64,000 nt of DNA from Nostoc sp. CHAB 5844 (GTDB lineage Bacteria > Cyanobacteriota > Cyanobacteriia > Cyanobacteriales > Nostocaceae). The position numbers and the translations under genes are program-made. The stretch is taken from assembly GCF_020829595.1 (NCBI RefSeq), contig NZ_JAIVFW010000013.1, positions 62,001 to 126,000 on the forward strand, read 5' to 3'. Positions 9,828-19,565 of this stretch are shown one piece after another; position 1 is the first letter of the stretch; every line of letters begins with the position of its first letter. The notes beneath the pieces are model-generated. The model was given only the letters and a program-made list of their open reading frames with translations, was not told the origin of the DNA and ran no database searches.

Positions 9828-11888
9828 ATGAGTTTTGTCGATGAATTTGAGAAAAGATATCAAAGAGAAGGCTACCAAGTTCTTGGACAGTTACATAAAG
9901 CTGTTAGTTTCACTATCAGTTTTGGACTAAATGAAGCTTTTAAAGCCTCATCTGCTTACATTGATGCAGTTGAAGACTACTCTAGTACTTTAAATTCTCC
10001 GAATCGATATAGATTTTTCCTAGCAGCAGGAATCCAACAAATACTAGATAGTATTCAAAAAAAACACTGGATAGGTGAGGCAATTCCTAATTATGAGAAT
10101 GCCTTAGCAAAACTATCAACAGTAGAAGATGGACAACCATCTGTTCCTTCAAAACTTGAGGATTTAAAAGATAAGATAAAAGCTATAGAAGAAAAAGCAA
10201 AATTACTAGTTAAAGAGTTAGGCTCTGATATGTTCTTGGCAGAATATAATAATGCCTTTGAAAATAAATATGATCCTTTAACTCAACTGTATCTAGCCAA
10301 TCGTTTAAGTATCTATCTGGAAGAATCCACTGCTGGTTATGAGTTTCTTGCAAAAACCGCAACTTACGATCCTGCCACACAGACAGCAACTTATTTACCG
10401 ATATTTAACTACACTCGTTTTCGCAATGACTTTGAGCCTGCACCTAACAAAGATCCCAAACAAATAGCGATTCCATCGACTAATTATGCTGATCCAAACA
10501 CAGGAGAACTCAAACCAGAATTAGCTCCTAAAATTAAAGCAGTGGGAGACTATATTGCAGGTAGCTGGATATTTTATGAAAAAACAGTTCTTGAAGGTTT
10601 TGCTATTCATTTTAAAATAGTCGAAAAATTTGAAGGCAAATTTGCGGATCAATTTCTCGAAATAGTCAAAGCTTCCTGGAGGAAAGTAGCACCCAGTATT
10701 GGTGATGAAGCTTATCAATCTTTAGAGACAGCTTATCAAGCACTACTAAGAACATCTATCCAAGAGAGAACCAATATTAGCCTTCAAATTAGACAACGTT
10801 CTCTTTATGTAACTGCCCCTGTAATTGCGATCGCTGGTATATTGTCATCAGTGTATGCTGTAGTTACATTTGATCATCAAAATCCAGATATCCCCAAAAT
10901 TTTCGGTTTAGGTAAAGATTTAATCGGTTCAGTTGGAGCAATTTCTGAGGCTGCACACTTAGTCAAAACCGCTAGAGGATTTGGTGGATTTGGCAAATCA
11001 GCGGTTTTAGAGAGCATGGGTAACTGTGCTGGAGTTGCTGCGGGGGTTATAGATGTAGGACTTAATATTTACGGAGTAAGCGATAGCTGGTTCAATAATC
11101 CCAAAAATGTACTTCCTGAATCAATTAAGCTCTTAGGTTCCGGGATTTCTCTGGGTGGTTCTGTTTATTTAGCGGTATCAGGTGCAGCCTTATTTGGCCC
11201 TGTTGGAATTGGTGTTGCATTTGGAGGTTTAGGATTAGCTTTAATAGGGTCATTGCTTACCAAAGAAGACACTCATATCGAACAGTTTCTCTTACATTCT
11301 GCATTTGGTGATGACTATAAATTCGAGGATAACTTGGAAGCAATAAATTATAGATACAAATTTGATACAAAATATCAATGGAGTACTTATTTTAACCTCA
11401 TTTATGGATTTACTTTCTCTATCCAAGGAGAGATAGTTGGTCAAAATCAAATCATCTTACACTTTTCTATTCGAGCATCCCAATACCATATACCAGTCAC
11501 ATCCAAAATTAGGATTCAGAGTATAGGAACAATCCCAGAAACTAACAGCAATAGCAGGTTATTTGATCATAAATTCATCGTGCAGAAAGAAGGTTTTCAC
11601 GATGATACTACTGAAGTCACTCCCTTGTATGAAAAAGAATCAACAACTGATGAATTTGTGCTGCGTGAGTGGACTTTGCGAAAGGTCATTTCTACTACTA
11701 ATCCTAATGCTTGGATTGATAAATATTTTGAAGTAACAATAGATTTTTTTGATGAAGGAACTCTCAGTTTTGTCAAAACTTTGCTCATGCAAAAGACAGG
11801 CATCAACGCCAACCGTTTGACTTTAGCTAAAGAAGTAACGCTAATACTACGCAACAAAGTCCAACGAAAAACTAATACTAATACTTAA
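9828..11888 (+). CDS. large protein with VasX-like hydrophobic C-terminal region; first gene of five-gene cluster
   Basis: The product has 686 residues, starting MSFVDEFEKRYQREG behind CAGGAG. The N-terminal 320 residues are soluble and largely helical (PSKLEDLKDKIKAIEEKAKLL near 105-130). From about 325 there are hydrophobic glycine-rich stretches: VTAPVIAIAGILSSVYAVV (about 327-346), GNCAGVAAGVIDVGLNIYGV (about 397-416), and SLGGSVYLAVSG with GPVGIGVAFGGLGLALIGSL (about 440-475). Immediately after comes THIEQFLLHSAFGDDYKF. This order (glycine-zipper helices, then an Ile/Leu-Glu-x-Phe/Trp segment and a Phe-Gly-Asp-Asp turn) resembles the C-terminal half of VasX/BTH_I2691-type pore-forming type VI effectors. 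The last 200 residues look like a beta domain. No signal peptide and no immunity gene are obvious. The toxin resemblance is from memory of the family and unverified. Confidence 0.7.
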   Translation: MSFVDEFEKRYQREGYQVLGQLHKAVSFTISFGLNEAFKASSAYIDAVEDYSSTLNSPNRYRFFLAAGIQQILDSIQKKHWIGEAIPNYENALAKLSTVEDGQPSVPSKLEDLKDKIKAIEEKAKLLVKELGSDMFLAEYNNAFENKYDPLTQLYLANRLSIYLEESTAGYEFLAKTATYDPATQTATYLPIFNYTRFRNDFEPAPNKDPKQIAIPSTNYADPNTGELKPELAPKIKAVGDYIAGSWIFYEKTVLEGFAIHFKIVEKFEGKFADQFLEIVKASWRKVAPSIGDEAYQSLETAYQALLRTSIQERTNISLQIRQRSLYVTAPVIAIAGILSSVYAVVTFDHQNPDIPKIFGLGKDLIGSVGAISEAAHLVKTARGFGGFGKSAVLESMGNCAGVAAGVIDVGLNIYGVSDSWFNNPKNVLPESIKLLGSGISLGGSVYLAVSGAALFGPVGIGVAFGGLGLALIGSLLTKEDTHIEQFLLHSAFGDDYKFEDNLEAINYRYKFDTKYQWSTYFNLIYGFTFSIQGEIVGQNQIILHFSIRASQYHIPVTSKIRIQSIGTIPETNSNSRLFDHKFIVQKEGFHDDTTEVTPLYEKESTTDEFVLREWTLRKVISTTNPNAWIDKYFEVTIDFFDEGTLSFVKTLLMQKTGINANRLTLAKEVTLILRNKVQRKTNTNT

Positions 11889-11916
11889 ACTGCCAAACGA
11901 CACAAAAATATTTAGT

Positions 11917-14900
11917 ATGAGCGAAAACAACACCCTTGCTAATATAGCTACAGAATTTGCTCTACTGCTAGATCCAATTGCAGAAGCAGCCATCCTTACA
12001 CCCAAACCCTATGGTTTTCTTTTCCGCCTTGAAGATGCAGGCATTAACTTGAGTCAATTTTTGGTTGATGATAACCAACTCATTCCAACTTTAGATTTGA
12101 TCGCTCAATTGTATGAACCTGTCCGTACCCGATTATTAACAGCAGGTGTTCCCAGTTTAAAAGATTTACCTCTGTTATTGGATGCAACCACAGCAGTAGT
12201 TAATGCGGTTAATAATTTAGCAACTTTGCGTCTGACTGAAACATCTGCGATCGCAGCCAGAGATATTCCTCGTTTGATTTTAGATTATTGCATTCTCAAG
12301 TATCTCAAAAAATATCGTCCTACTCTTTACCACTTATTTAAACTGTTCGGTGTTGTCATTGAGGCTAATCCTGATGAGGGAATTCCTGGTCGTTTTTATT
12401 CGGAACGATTACCTGACTTGATTAACAATCCGGCAGTTTTAGCCAGAGAAACTTACGGCTGGGGAACAGCAGCATTTAATCCTGACCCGTTACTGCAATC
12501 TTTGAGCAGAGTTTTGGAAGGGATGGGATTGTTAGTTATTGATCAATTCACTACTGAGGAAGAGCGTGCAGAGCTAGGAGAAGCAGTTCCAGACGATCGG
12601 GAAAGCTATGCTTCGCAGCAAATACGTCTTTTGTTACTTTCTTTCCTCAAGAATGATGTTTATAACCAACTAGGTCTAACCATCATGGCTTTAATGCCAA
12701 CTGCTACAGGAGGAGATGATGGCGGTTTAGCAATAGTTCCCTTTGGTACAGCAGAAACATCTATAGTTAAATCGATTAACTCTAACGTTACTTTCCGCTT
12801 CAGTGCCAATGCAGAGGCGACTACACCCTTTGGCTTAGTTGCACGTCCCAATACCTTCGCTGTCAAAGGGTTAGGCAATCAAGCACCACCCAATCGCATT
12901 GCCATGTCTGCGAGTATCTTACGCGATCGCGGCAACGATGGCGAACCGACATTTCTGTTTGGGCAATCTAATATTGGTCGAGTTGATGTCACAGCAATTG
13001 GATTACGCCTGGGATTTGAATATCAATCGGAACCAGATTTTGTCATTGGTTTTCCCATCAGAGGATTAATTTCTCTTAACCCTCCTCAAGGAGATGGGTT
13101 TGTTGCTTCTTTAATTCCCCAAGGCGGTATATCTGCGCCTTTTGAAGTAGAAGTGGGTTGGTCGTTAAAAAATCGCCTTTATATTGGTGTTGCTGGCGGT
13201 TTAGAAACCACTGTCGCCATTAACAAAACCTTACTCAACACCTTTCAAGTTGATTCGGCTACCTATGGCTTGAGAGTAGAGGATGACACAATTAAATTAT
13301 CTGCTGCTATTTCTGGTGAGGTAGCGATTGGCCCTGTCAAAGCCACCATTGACAAGGTAGGAATGCAACTTAGCCTTGCGCCTGAAAGCAATGGTAATTT
13401 AGGGCTGATGGATGTAGACTTTGACTTTAAATCTCCTAGTGGTATTGGCCTAGCTATTGATGCAAGTGCAATTACAGGCGGAGGATTTCTAACCAAAGAT
13501 AACGTTAACAATCGCTGGTTTGGGGCGTTAAGTTTAGAATTCTCGCAACGCACTCTCGAAGGAGTGGTGTTAAGTGAAGCAGATAGTTTACTAGGTATTG
13601 TCTGGGCAACAGGTTTAGGAATTCCTGCCCCTGGTGGTAGCATTGAAGGCTTAGGGATCATTTTCGGGAGCGATCGCCGCGCTAATCAAGAAGCCTTTAT
13701 CCAAGGGCTGAAGAATAACGTCCTCGATGCTGTGCTGTTTCCCGATGACCCCATCAGACAAGCCCCGCAACTATTAACCACCCTCAGTCAACTCTTCCCT
13801 AGAGCCGCAAATTATACCCTGATTGGGATTATGGCTCAGTGGGTGTTCGGTGGGCAAGCTAGACTTGCTGTTGCCGAATTGGGTATTTTGGTAGAATTTA
13901 AAGGCGATCGCCTACAACGAATTTTGCTGCTTGGGCAAGGGCGAATTCGGATTCATCGCCTGCCAGAATCTCAATTTAGAATCAACCTAGAACTGTTTGG
14001 TGTCTTAGATTTCGAGAAAGACGAATACCTGCTGAAAATCAGTTTACGTGACTCTAAACTATTAGGCAGTGAACTGAGCGGCGATGGCTTGATTTATTGG
14101 CGGGGCGATCGCGGTTTTATTGTCTCTCTTGGCGGTTTCCATCCCAAATATCCCGCGCCCCCAGGTGAACTTTTCCGTCTATCACGCCTCACAGCTAGTA
14201 TCGTTAACCGCGATAATCTTAAAATTGGCTTTGAGTGCTACGTGGCGCTGACTTCAACTTGTTTTCAAATTGGTGGCAAGTTGTTTTTGTGGGCTGGCGC
14301 TAAAGGCTTTTCTCTGGAAGGACTGTTGGGTTTTGATGCCTTGTTTGAATCCAACCGGGAATTCACGATCCAATTGCTGGCATCTGTCGCCATCAAGCGC
14401 AAAAAACGCACACTGGCAAGTGTCAGCTTCCAAGGAGAACTTACAGGCGTTGCCCCTTGGCGAATTAATGGCGAAGTTAAATTTCATATCCTGTTTTGGG
14501 ATGTTTCTATCTCAGTTGCCTACGAGTTTGGTTCACGACCAACAACACCCTTAGAAACGGTGAATGCGCGATCGCTTTTGTTAGCAGCTTTGGAAACTCC
14601 AGCCAATTGGTTGATAGACCATAGCAAACTAGGAGTGGTATTGGTAGAACGTCAGCGTCCTGGAGTCTGGCTGGCTCCCAACAGTAAAATTAGCGTTTCC
14701 CAAAACGTCCTACCTTTAGGAAAAACAATTACACGTCTGGGGTCTTCTCCTTTACCCCAACCAGAGAAATTTGTCTTGCAACAGGTAAGATTAGGCGGAC
14801 AACTCAATTCTACTTGGCGTTTTGTTAACGATGACTTCACTCCTAGTTTGTACAACGAAGTTGATTTAGAGCAAGCAATTCGTGCGCCGCAATTTGAATC

Positions 14901-15273
14901 TTTACCAGCGGGTATAACTTTCGATAGTCAAAACAACATTAGTTTGGGGCAAGTGGTAGATGGCGGCGGCAATTATGAAGAAGTCACCATTGACGATCAA
15001 GCGCCAAGTAATGTTGTCTCTGGTTTAATCAGCAGCAATATGTTTGAGCGTCGTTTTATTCCTGAAGCCGATTTTTACCGCAGTGATCAACAAGCGATCG
15101 CTGTTAAACCGACTGAATATGTTTTGATTGATGACGCATTTCAGGTGCGGTCTTCTAACATGAGTTACTCGCAGGCGAAAGAAGAGTTACTGAACCAACA
15201 ACGATTTTCTTCTTCTCGCTTAAGTATTGTCCGTACTTCTGAAGTGCCTGCTGATGCGGTGGTGGTAGCGTAA
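11917..15273 (+). CDS. DUF6603-domain giant protein; second gene of the cluster
   Basis: The product has 1118 residues, starting 28 bases after the previous gene. Residues 1-220 are helical. From about 250 to 900 the sequence is beta-rich with long alternating strands. The stretch around residues 745-875 carries the DUF6603 hallmarks: SLGGFHPKYPAPPG, then RLSRLTAS, a CYVALTSTCFQIGGKLFLWA strand pair, LEGLLGFDALF, and FHILFWDVSISVAYEFG. DUF6603 is uncharacterised. Its repeated amphipathic strands suggest an extended beta architecture. The tail (about 880-1118) includes a Gly/Asn-rich stretch (LGQVVDGGGNYEEV) and ends hydrophobic. There is no signal peptide or membrane helix, so any export would need a dedicated route. 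Family call good, function unknown. Confidence 0.8.
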   Translation: MSENNTLANIATEFALLLDPIAEAAILTPKPYGFLFRLEDAGINLSQFLVDDNQLIPTLDLIAQLYEPVRTRLLTAGVPSLKDLPLLLDATTAVVNAVNNLATLRLTETSAIAARDIPRLILDYCILKYLKKYRPTLYHLFKLFGVVIEANPDEGIPGRFYSERLPDLINNPAVLARETYGWGTAAFNPDPLLQSLSRVLEGMGLLVIDQFTTEEERAELGEAVPDDRESYASQQIRLLLLSFLKNDVYNQLGLTIMALMPTATGGDDGGLAIVPFGTAETSIVKSINSNVTFRFSANAEATTPFGLVARPNTFAVKGLGNQAPPNRIAMSASILRDRGNDGEPTFLFGQSNIGRVDVTAIGLRLGFEYQSEPDFVIGFPIRGLISLNPPQGDGFVASLIPQGGISAPFEVEVGWSLKNRLYIGVAGGLETTVAINKTLLNTFQVDSATYGLRVEDDTIKLSAAISGEVAIGPVKATIDKVGMQLSLAPESNGNLGLMDVDFDFKSPSGIGLAIDASAITGGGFLTKDNVNNRWFGALSLEFSQRTLEGVVLSEADSLLGIVWATGLGIPAPGGSIEGLGIIFGSDRRANQEAFIQGLKNNVLDAVLFPDDPIRQAPQLLTTLSQLFPRAANYTLIGIMAQWVFGGQARLAVAELGILVEFKGDRLQRILLLGQGRIRIHRLPESQFRINLELFGVLDFEKDEYLLKISLRDSKLLGSELSGDGLIYWRGDRGFIVSLGGFHPKYPAPPGELFRLSRLTASIVNRDNLKIGFECYVALTSTCFQIGGKLFLWAGAKGFSLEGLLGFDALFESNREFTIQLLASVAIKRKKRTLASVSFQGELTGVAPWRINGEVKFHILFWDVSISVAYEFGSRPTTPLETVNARSLLLAALETPANWLIDHSKLGVVLVERQRPGVWLAPNSKISVSQNVLPLGKTITRLGSSPLPQPEKFVLQQVRLGGQLNSTWRFVNDDFTPSLYNEVDLEQAIRAPQFESLPAGITFDSQNNISLGQVVDGGGNYEEVTIDDQAPSNVVSGLISSNMFERRFIPEADFYRSDQQAIAVKPTEYVLIDDAFQVRSSNMSYSQAKEELLNQQRFSSSRLSIVRTSEVPADAVVVA

Positions 15274-15318
15274 GCAGCTTTTTAACGCAGAGTTACACAA
15301 ATTTCAACAATCAAAACT

Positions 15319-18300
15319 ATGAATTCTACACAGTATAAATTTATTCCTTGGATGCGTGCTGGGACAACAACCTTGATTCCTACTTCCCAGAATAACCCGG
15401 CTTCTCACTTTCAAACATCAGTAACACTGCAAATCAATCAAGACCAAGCCTCAGTACCCGTTCATCTTTTGGGGCCGGGGGATGTGGGCAGTATTCAATC
15501 ATCGCAAATTTTTCGCCGCGAACCAACTCCTAATAGCCAGGGGGTAGAACCAAATTATTTTGCTTTGATTGAATTTCGTGAGGCAGATTTTCCTTGGCGG
15601 TTTACACCTTTAGCGGCTAACCGTGATGTTTCTGTTTTACCGTGGTTAACCTTAATTGCTTTGGAACAGCGTCCTGGAGTTACCCTACGCAAACTTAGCC
15701 GGACAGCTTTACCTAGTATCATTGCACCTTTGAACGAGTTACCACAATTAACCGAAGCGGGGTTATGGTCTCATGTGCAGTTAAGCGGGCCATTTCCTAG
15801 TGGGTTTGACCCCAACAACGAAGCAATGGTACGGCAATATGTGCGTGACAATCCGCAACGAGCGATCGCCCGTTTGTTGTGTCCGCGCCGTTTTGCTCCC
15901 CAAACGACATATCTACTTTGTCTTGTGCCAACCTTTGCCGTGGGGCGGGTTGTCGGATTAGGAGAAGCCTATGATGTTGAGGCAGACCCTCGGAATTTGA
16001 AGTTGCAATTGGCTTGGCAATACGCCCCCACAAGCACCGATTCTATCGAACTGCCAGTCTACTACTCGTGGACATTTACCACTGGGCAAGCAACTGATTC
16101 AACCCAAGAATTTGAGACGATAGCACGCGCCTTAAAAGCCAATTCTCTCTCTGGTGAGGTGAGTCAACACACTTTTGCTGTTGACCCAATGCTATCACCA
16201 TCTGTCAAGCTGCCGATAACGGGGGTGTTGCGTCCAGTCGGGGCTGCTGCATCGGCAACAATTCCCACAGAAATTAGCAGTGCTTTGTTGAACTGGATTA
16301 ATCAGGAGGAAAAAAACGTTGATAATCCCCAAGTTGTACCACCTCTTTACGGACGCTGGCAAACAGGTCAGCGACAGTTAGGAATTGCTACTACTCCCAA
16401 GTGGCTGAGTCAATTAAATCTCGACCCCCGCCATCGCATTGCTGCTGCTTTGGGAGGTGATATTGTGCAGAAATATCAAGATGAATTTATCAGCACCGCA
16501 TGGCGACAAGTCGGGCAGTTACAAGCAGCTAACAGCTTAGTGCAAGGCGCACAGGTAGCCCAAAGTCTTGGTCAAAGCTTAATTCAAAAGCATATTGCTT
16601 CCTTGCCTGCTGATATGTTATTGCAAGTTGCAGGTCTTGACCAGCGACGCATTCAGTACGGTGGCAGTACACTCTCTAAAGCCGCTGAAACTAGTCGTGT
16701 ACCACCAGCCAGCTTCACAGGGGCTTTTCGGCGAGTTTCCCGGCTGCGCGGCCCAATCATGCGCCGTTGGGGGATTGGTTCTACTTCTGATACCAATGAG
16801 ATTTTGTTTGCTCAGGAATTTGGAGACACTTATCGCGGTGTCAATGCAACTGATGCTCAAAAGTATCCTGACTGGCAATGGAAGAGACTTCTTGATACTC
16901 CAGTTTATAGTGTTAATGGTCAAGCTACTCAATGGACGATTGATACAACCTCTAGCTTTTTCATTCGCCTACGTTGTCCTGCTTTTGAGTTTTCCGACGA
17001 CGTAGCAGCCAGAGGAACTATGTTTATCTTAGAGAACGCAGCTGTTAACTCTTATAACTTAGGAGATTTTAATTTTACAGCTAATATGCGTTCCGAAGAA
17101 GATGATGGAGTTGGTATTATTTTTCGCTATCGTAATAACCAAAATTACTACCGATTTTCCATGTATCGAAAACATAACTATCGTCGGTTAGTAAAATGCA
17201 CAGAAGGAAACTTCACTACACTCTGGCAAGATAACTTTAGCTACAACATTGGGGAAACTTATTCAGTATCTATCAGTGCTATTGGCGATCGCCTCAGCTT
17301 ATCTTTTGGCTCGCCTGGGAAGAGAAGTCAACTTGTTACAATTGATGATAAACAAACAGCCTCTAATCAACCACACTTGCGGGGAACAGTCGGGCTTTAT
17401 GTCCAAGGCAATAAAGCAGTAGATTTCTCTAGTCTGATTCTCTCTACGCAACAGGGAATTAACAGCGCAGATTTAAGCAGCCGAGTCCACGATCAAGGAG
17501 ATATAGCCACCCCATCTCAATGGTCAAGCGATGCTTCTAATATCTACCAGAAAAGTGATATTCATCAAAACCCATTAGGGCGTGAGTCTATTGAGAAACT
17601 AGGAACTTACCTAACAGTTTTAGCCGATGGTGACAGTAGAGCAAATTGGACAAATTACAGCTTCGATGTCACTTTATCTTCGACTGACGATGATGCAATG
17701 GGGGTGATGTTCCGCTATACCAATTCCCAAAATTACTATCGTTTCTCGATGGATAGTGAGCGTTCTTACCAACGGCTAGTGAAGTGCGTTAACGGACAGT
17801 TTACTTTGCTGTGGCAACGGGATGAAGGCTATGAAGTAGGTAAAGACTACTTTTTGAGAATTATTGTAGATGGGACAAGATTGCGGGGCTATTTGAAGAA
17901 ATCATCAACAGGTCACTATGAAAAGCTATTTGAACTACGCGATCGCAGTCAGCTTCAAGGACAGATAGCCTTTTATTCTTGGGGTAACGGTGGTAATAAT
18001 GGAATAACCTTTGCAAAACCGCAAGTCAAGGCGCTAGATCATCAAAGTGCGATCGCTCATTTAAACACCAGAAAAACACCAGCCAGCCCACTAAATTTAA
18101 CTGAAGTCAAACAAACTTTTTTAGCAGCCGCAAATTCCCAAACCAGTGTTAGTAGTCATACCTCAGATCGCTTACAAGGAGGATCATCTGCCTCAACCGA
18201 TCAAACTTCTGCAACTCCTGTATATCCCGGTGTAGAATTAAACATTCCTCTATGTAATCGCCTCAAAGACCTAGCACCAGAATTCTTCCTTCCAGGAATC

Positions 18301-19041
18301 TCTACTATCCCAGAAAATTCTGTCACCTTACTCGAAACCAATGAAGCCTTTATTGCCAGTTTCCTAGTCGGGGCTAATCACGAAATGAGCCGGGAATTAC
18401 TATGGCGAGGACTGAGTGCCGATATCGGAGCTACGGTTTTCCGCCACTTCTGGGATGTGCGCGGCGGACAATACACCCAACCAACCCCTGATATTAACCC
18501 AATTCACACTTGGCCATCCCAGCAATTTTTAGAAAACCAAATCAACCCCAGTGCCAATAACAGTACTGTTTTTGTCCTGCGAACTGAGTTGTTACGCCGC
18601 TTTCCCCAAGCAAACATCTACATGGTAGAAGCAGTAGAAGTCTTAGTTAACAACATCAAAAAACGTAAACCAAGTACAAACACCAAACAATATCAATTTT
18701 GGGGACAGTTAGCCGACGACATTTTATACTTTGGTTTTGATATTACCCCAGCAGTAGCTAAAGGTTCGAGTACAACTAGAGGCTGGTATTTGGTAATTGA
18801 ACAGCCGGAATCTGCGGTGCGTTTTGGTTTGTCGGCGGCAAATAACTCAACATCTATTGCCGATTGGTCAGATTTAGCCTGGAATCATATTAATCCTGGA
18901 GCTTATATCTCAACTAATCAACTTAATTTAGTTAATCGACCCGGTACTTTTACCTGGGGCAAAAACAGCGCCCATATGGCCGCGATCGCCCAACGTAAAC
19001 CCTTCCGTTTGTTCATTCATGCAAGCAGGCTACTGAAGTGA
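15319..19041 (+). CDS. giant protein with two tandem concanavalin-like (LamG/DUF1080-type) domains; third gene of cluster
   Basis: The product has 1240 residues, 45 bases after the DUF6603 gene. The N-terminal 500 residues form an unfamiliar module (PWLTLIALEQRPGV, then LLCPRRFAPQTTYLLCLVPT). Two homologous beta-sandwich domains follow at about 565-715 and 760-910. Each contains VGIIFRYRNNQNYYRFSM or VMFRYTNSQNYYRFSM and the downstream YRRLVKC / YQRLVKC motif, typical of glycan-binding LamG-like or DUF1080-like folds. The last 270 residues resume the unfamiliar scaffold (HEMSRELLWRGLSADIG, then HFWDVRGG, YGFD-like strands and KPFRLFIHASRLL). I read the lectin-like pair as an insert giving target or sugar binding. 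No catalytic residues are recognised. Confidence 0.75.
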   Translation: MNSTQYKFIPWMRAGTTTLIPTSQNNPASHFQTSVTLQINQDQASVPVHLLGPGDVGSIQSSQIFRREPTPNSQGVEPNYFALIEFREADFPWRFTPLAANRDVSVLPWLTLIALEQRPGVTLRKLSRTALPSIIAPLNELPQLTEAGLWSHVQLSGPFPSGFDPNNEAMVRQYVRDNPQRAIARLLCPRRFAPQTTYLLCLVPTFAVGRVVGLGEAYDVEADPRNLKLQLAWQYAPTSTDSIELPVYYSWTFTTGQATDSTQEFETIARALKANSLSGEVSQHTFAVDPMLSPSVKLPITGVLRPVGAAASATIPTEISSALLNWINQEEKNVDNPQVVPPLYGRWQTGQRQLGIATTPKWLSQLNLDPRHRIAAALGGDIVQKYQDEFISTAWRQVGQLQAANSLVQGAQVAQSLGQSLIQKHIASLPADMLLQVAGLDQRRIQYGGSTLSKAAETSRVPPASFTGAFRRVSRLRGPIMRRWGIGSTSDTNEILFAQEFGDTYRGVNATDAQKYPDWQWKRLLDTPVYSVNGQATQWTIDTTSSFFIRLRCPAFEFSDDVAARGTMFILENAAVNSYNLGDFNFTANMRSEEDDGVGIIFRYRNNQNYYRFSMYRKHNYRRLVKCTEGNFTTLWQDNFSYNIGETYSVSISAIGDRLSLSFGSPGKRSQLVTIDDKQTASNQPHLRGTVGLYVQGNKAVDFSSLILSTQQGINSADLSSRVHDQGDIATPSQWSSDASNIYQKSDIHQNPLGRESIEKLGTYLTVLADGDSRANWTNYSFDVTLSSTDDDAMGVMFRYTNSQNYYRFSMDSERSYQRLVKCVNGQFTLLWQRDEGYEVGKDYFLRIIVDGTRLRGYLKKSSTGHYEKLFELRDRSQLQGQIAFYSWGNGGNNGITFAKPQVKALDHQSAIAHLNTRKTPASPLNLTEVKQTFLAAANSQTSVSSHTSDRLQGGSSASTDQTSATPVYPGVELNIPLCNRLKDLAPEFFLPGISTIPENSVTLLETNEAFIASFLVGANHEMSRELLWRGLSADIGATVFRHFWDVRGGQYTQPTPDINPIHTWPSQQFLENQINPSANNSTVFVLRTELLRRFPQANIYMVEAVEVLVNNIKKRKPSTNTKQYQFWGQLADDILYFGFDITPAVAKGSSTTRGWYLVIEQPESAVRFGLSAANNSTSIADWSDLAWNHINPGAYISTNQLNLVNRPGTFTWGKNSAHMAAIAQRKPFRLFIHASRLLK

Positions 19042-19043
19042 AA

Positions 19044-19080
19044 AGTGCTGAGTGCTGAGTGCTGAGTGCTGAGTGTTGAG
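19044..19080. repeat. short tandem repeat (7-bp unit)
   Basis: Five copies of GTGCTGA, the last one degenerate (GTGTTGA), follow directly on the stop of the third cluster gene. It is a typical cyanobacterial STRR heptamer array. Confidence 0.85.
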
Positions 19081-19097
19081 TCTTTTTTTGTTTCGTG

Positions 19098-19320
19098 CAG
19101 TGTGTAGCAGCTTCCGCTTTCTTTGCAGCAGCTTCCGTCTTCACGTTTCCGTATTACGCGCAGTGTGTAGCAGCTTCCGTCTTCACGTTTCCGTATTACG
19201 CGCAGTGTGTAGCGGCTTCCGCCTTCACGTTTCCGTATTACGCGCAGTGTGTAGCAGCTTCCGCCTTCACGTTTCCGTATTACGCGCAGTGTGTAGCAGC
19301 TTCCGCCCTCACGTTATCAG
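19098..19320. repeat. 42-bp tandem repeat array (LTRR/minisatellite)
   Basis: Units beginning CAGTGTGTAGC start at 19161, 19203, 19245 and 19287, a strict 42-bp period with one or two substitutions each. A shorter degenerate unit starts at 19098, and the last unit decays after about 25 bases. The unit continues with a CTTCC-G-CTTCACG block and CGTATTACGCG. Because 42 is divisible by 3, forward frames stay open with a 14-residue repeat, but codon use and composition (CSSFRLHVSVLRA) do not look like protein. The array lies between the third and fourth cluster genes, where it could affect cotranscription. Confidence 0.9.
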
Positions 19321-19565
19321 AAACAAACTCGTGTTACAGCCGTAGTTACATAGGTTAGGACATTTTGAAAGCTTGAATGTCAGCAATAGTAAGATTTTTA
19401 CCTCTTGCCCCCTGCCATAAGTTAATAATCACTTAATTTGCTTGTTGAGACCGCAGGCAGAGGAGCAGAGGAGCAGGGGAGAGGGTTTGCAGTTTTTCCC
19501 CAAAATTTCAATTGTGCAACTTGTAAGCACAAAAGCTTACAACATTTTCACCCCTGGAGTAAACC

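Noticed and set aside
19098-19320. Possible CRISPR array
   Set aside because: The units are head-to-tail with no spacers, the 42-bp period is uniform throughout, and no cas genes are near. It is a minisatellite.
19073-19358. Two overlapping open frames across the 42-bp array as a repeat protein
   Set aside because: They stay open only because 42 is divisible by three. Composition is implausible, there is no ribosome site, and two frames are equally open.
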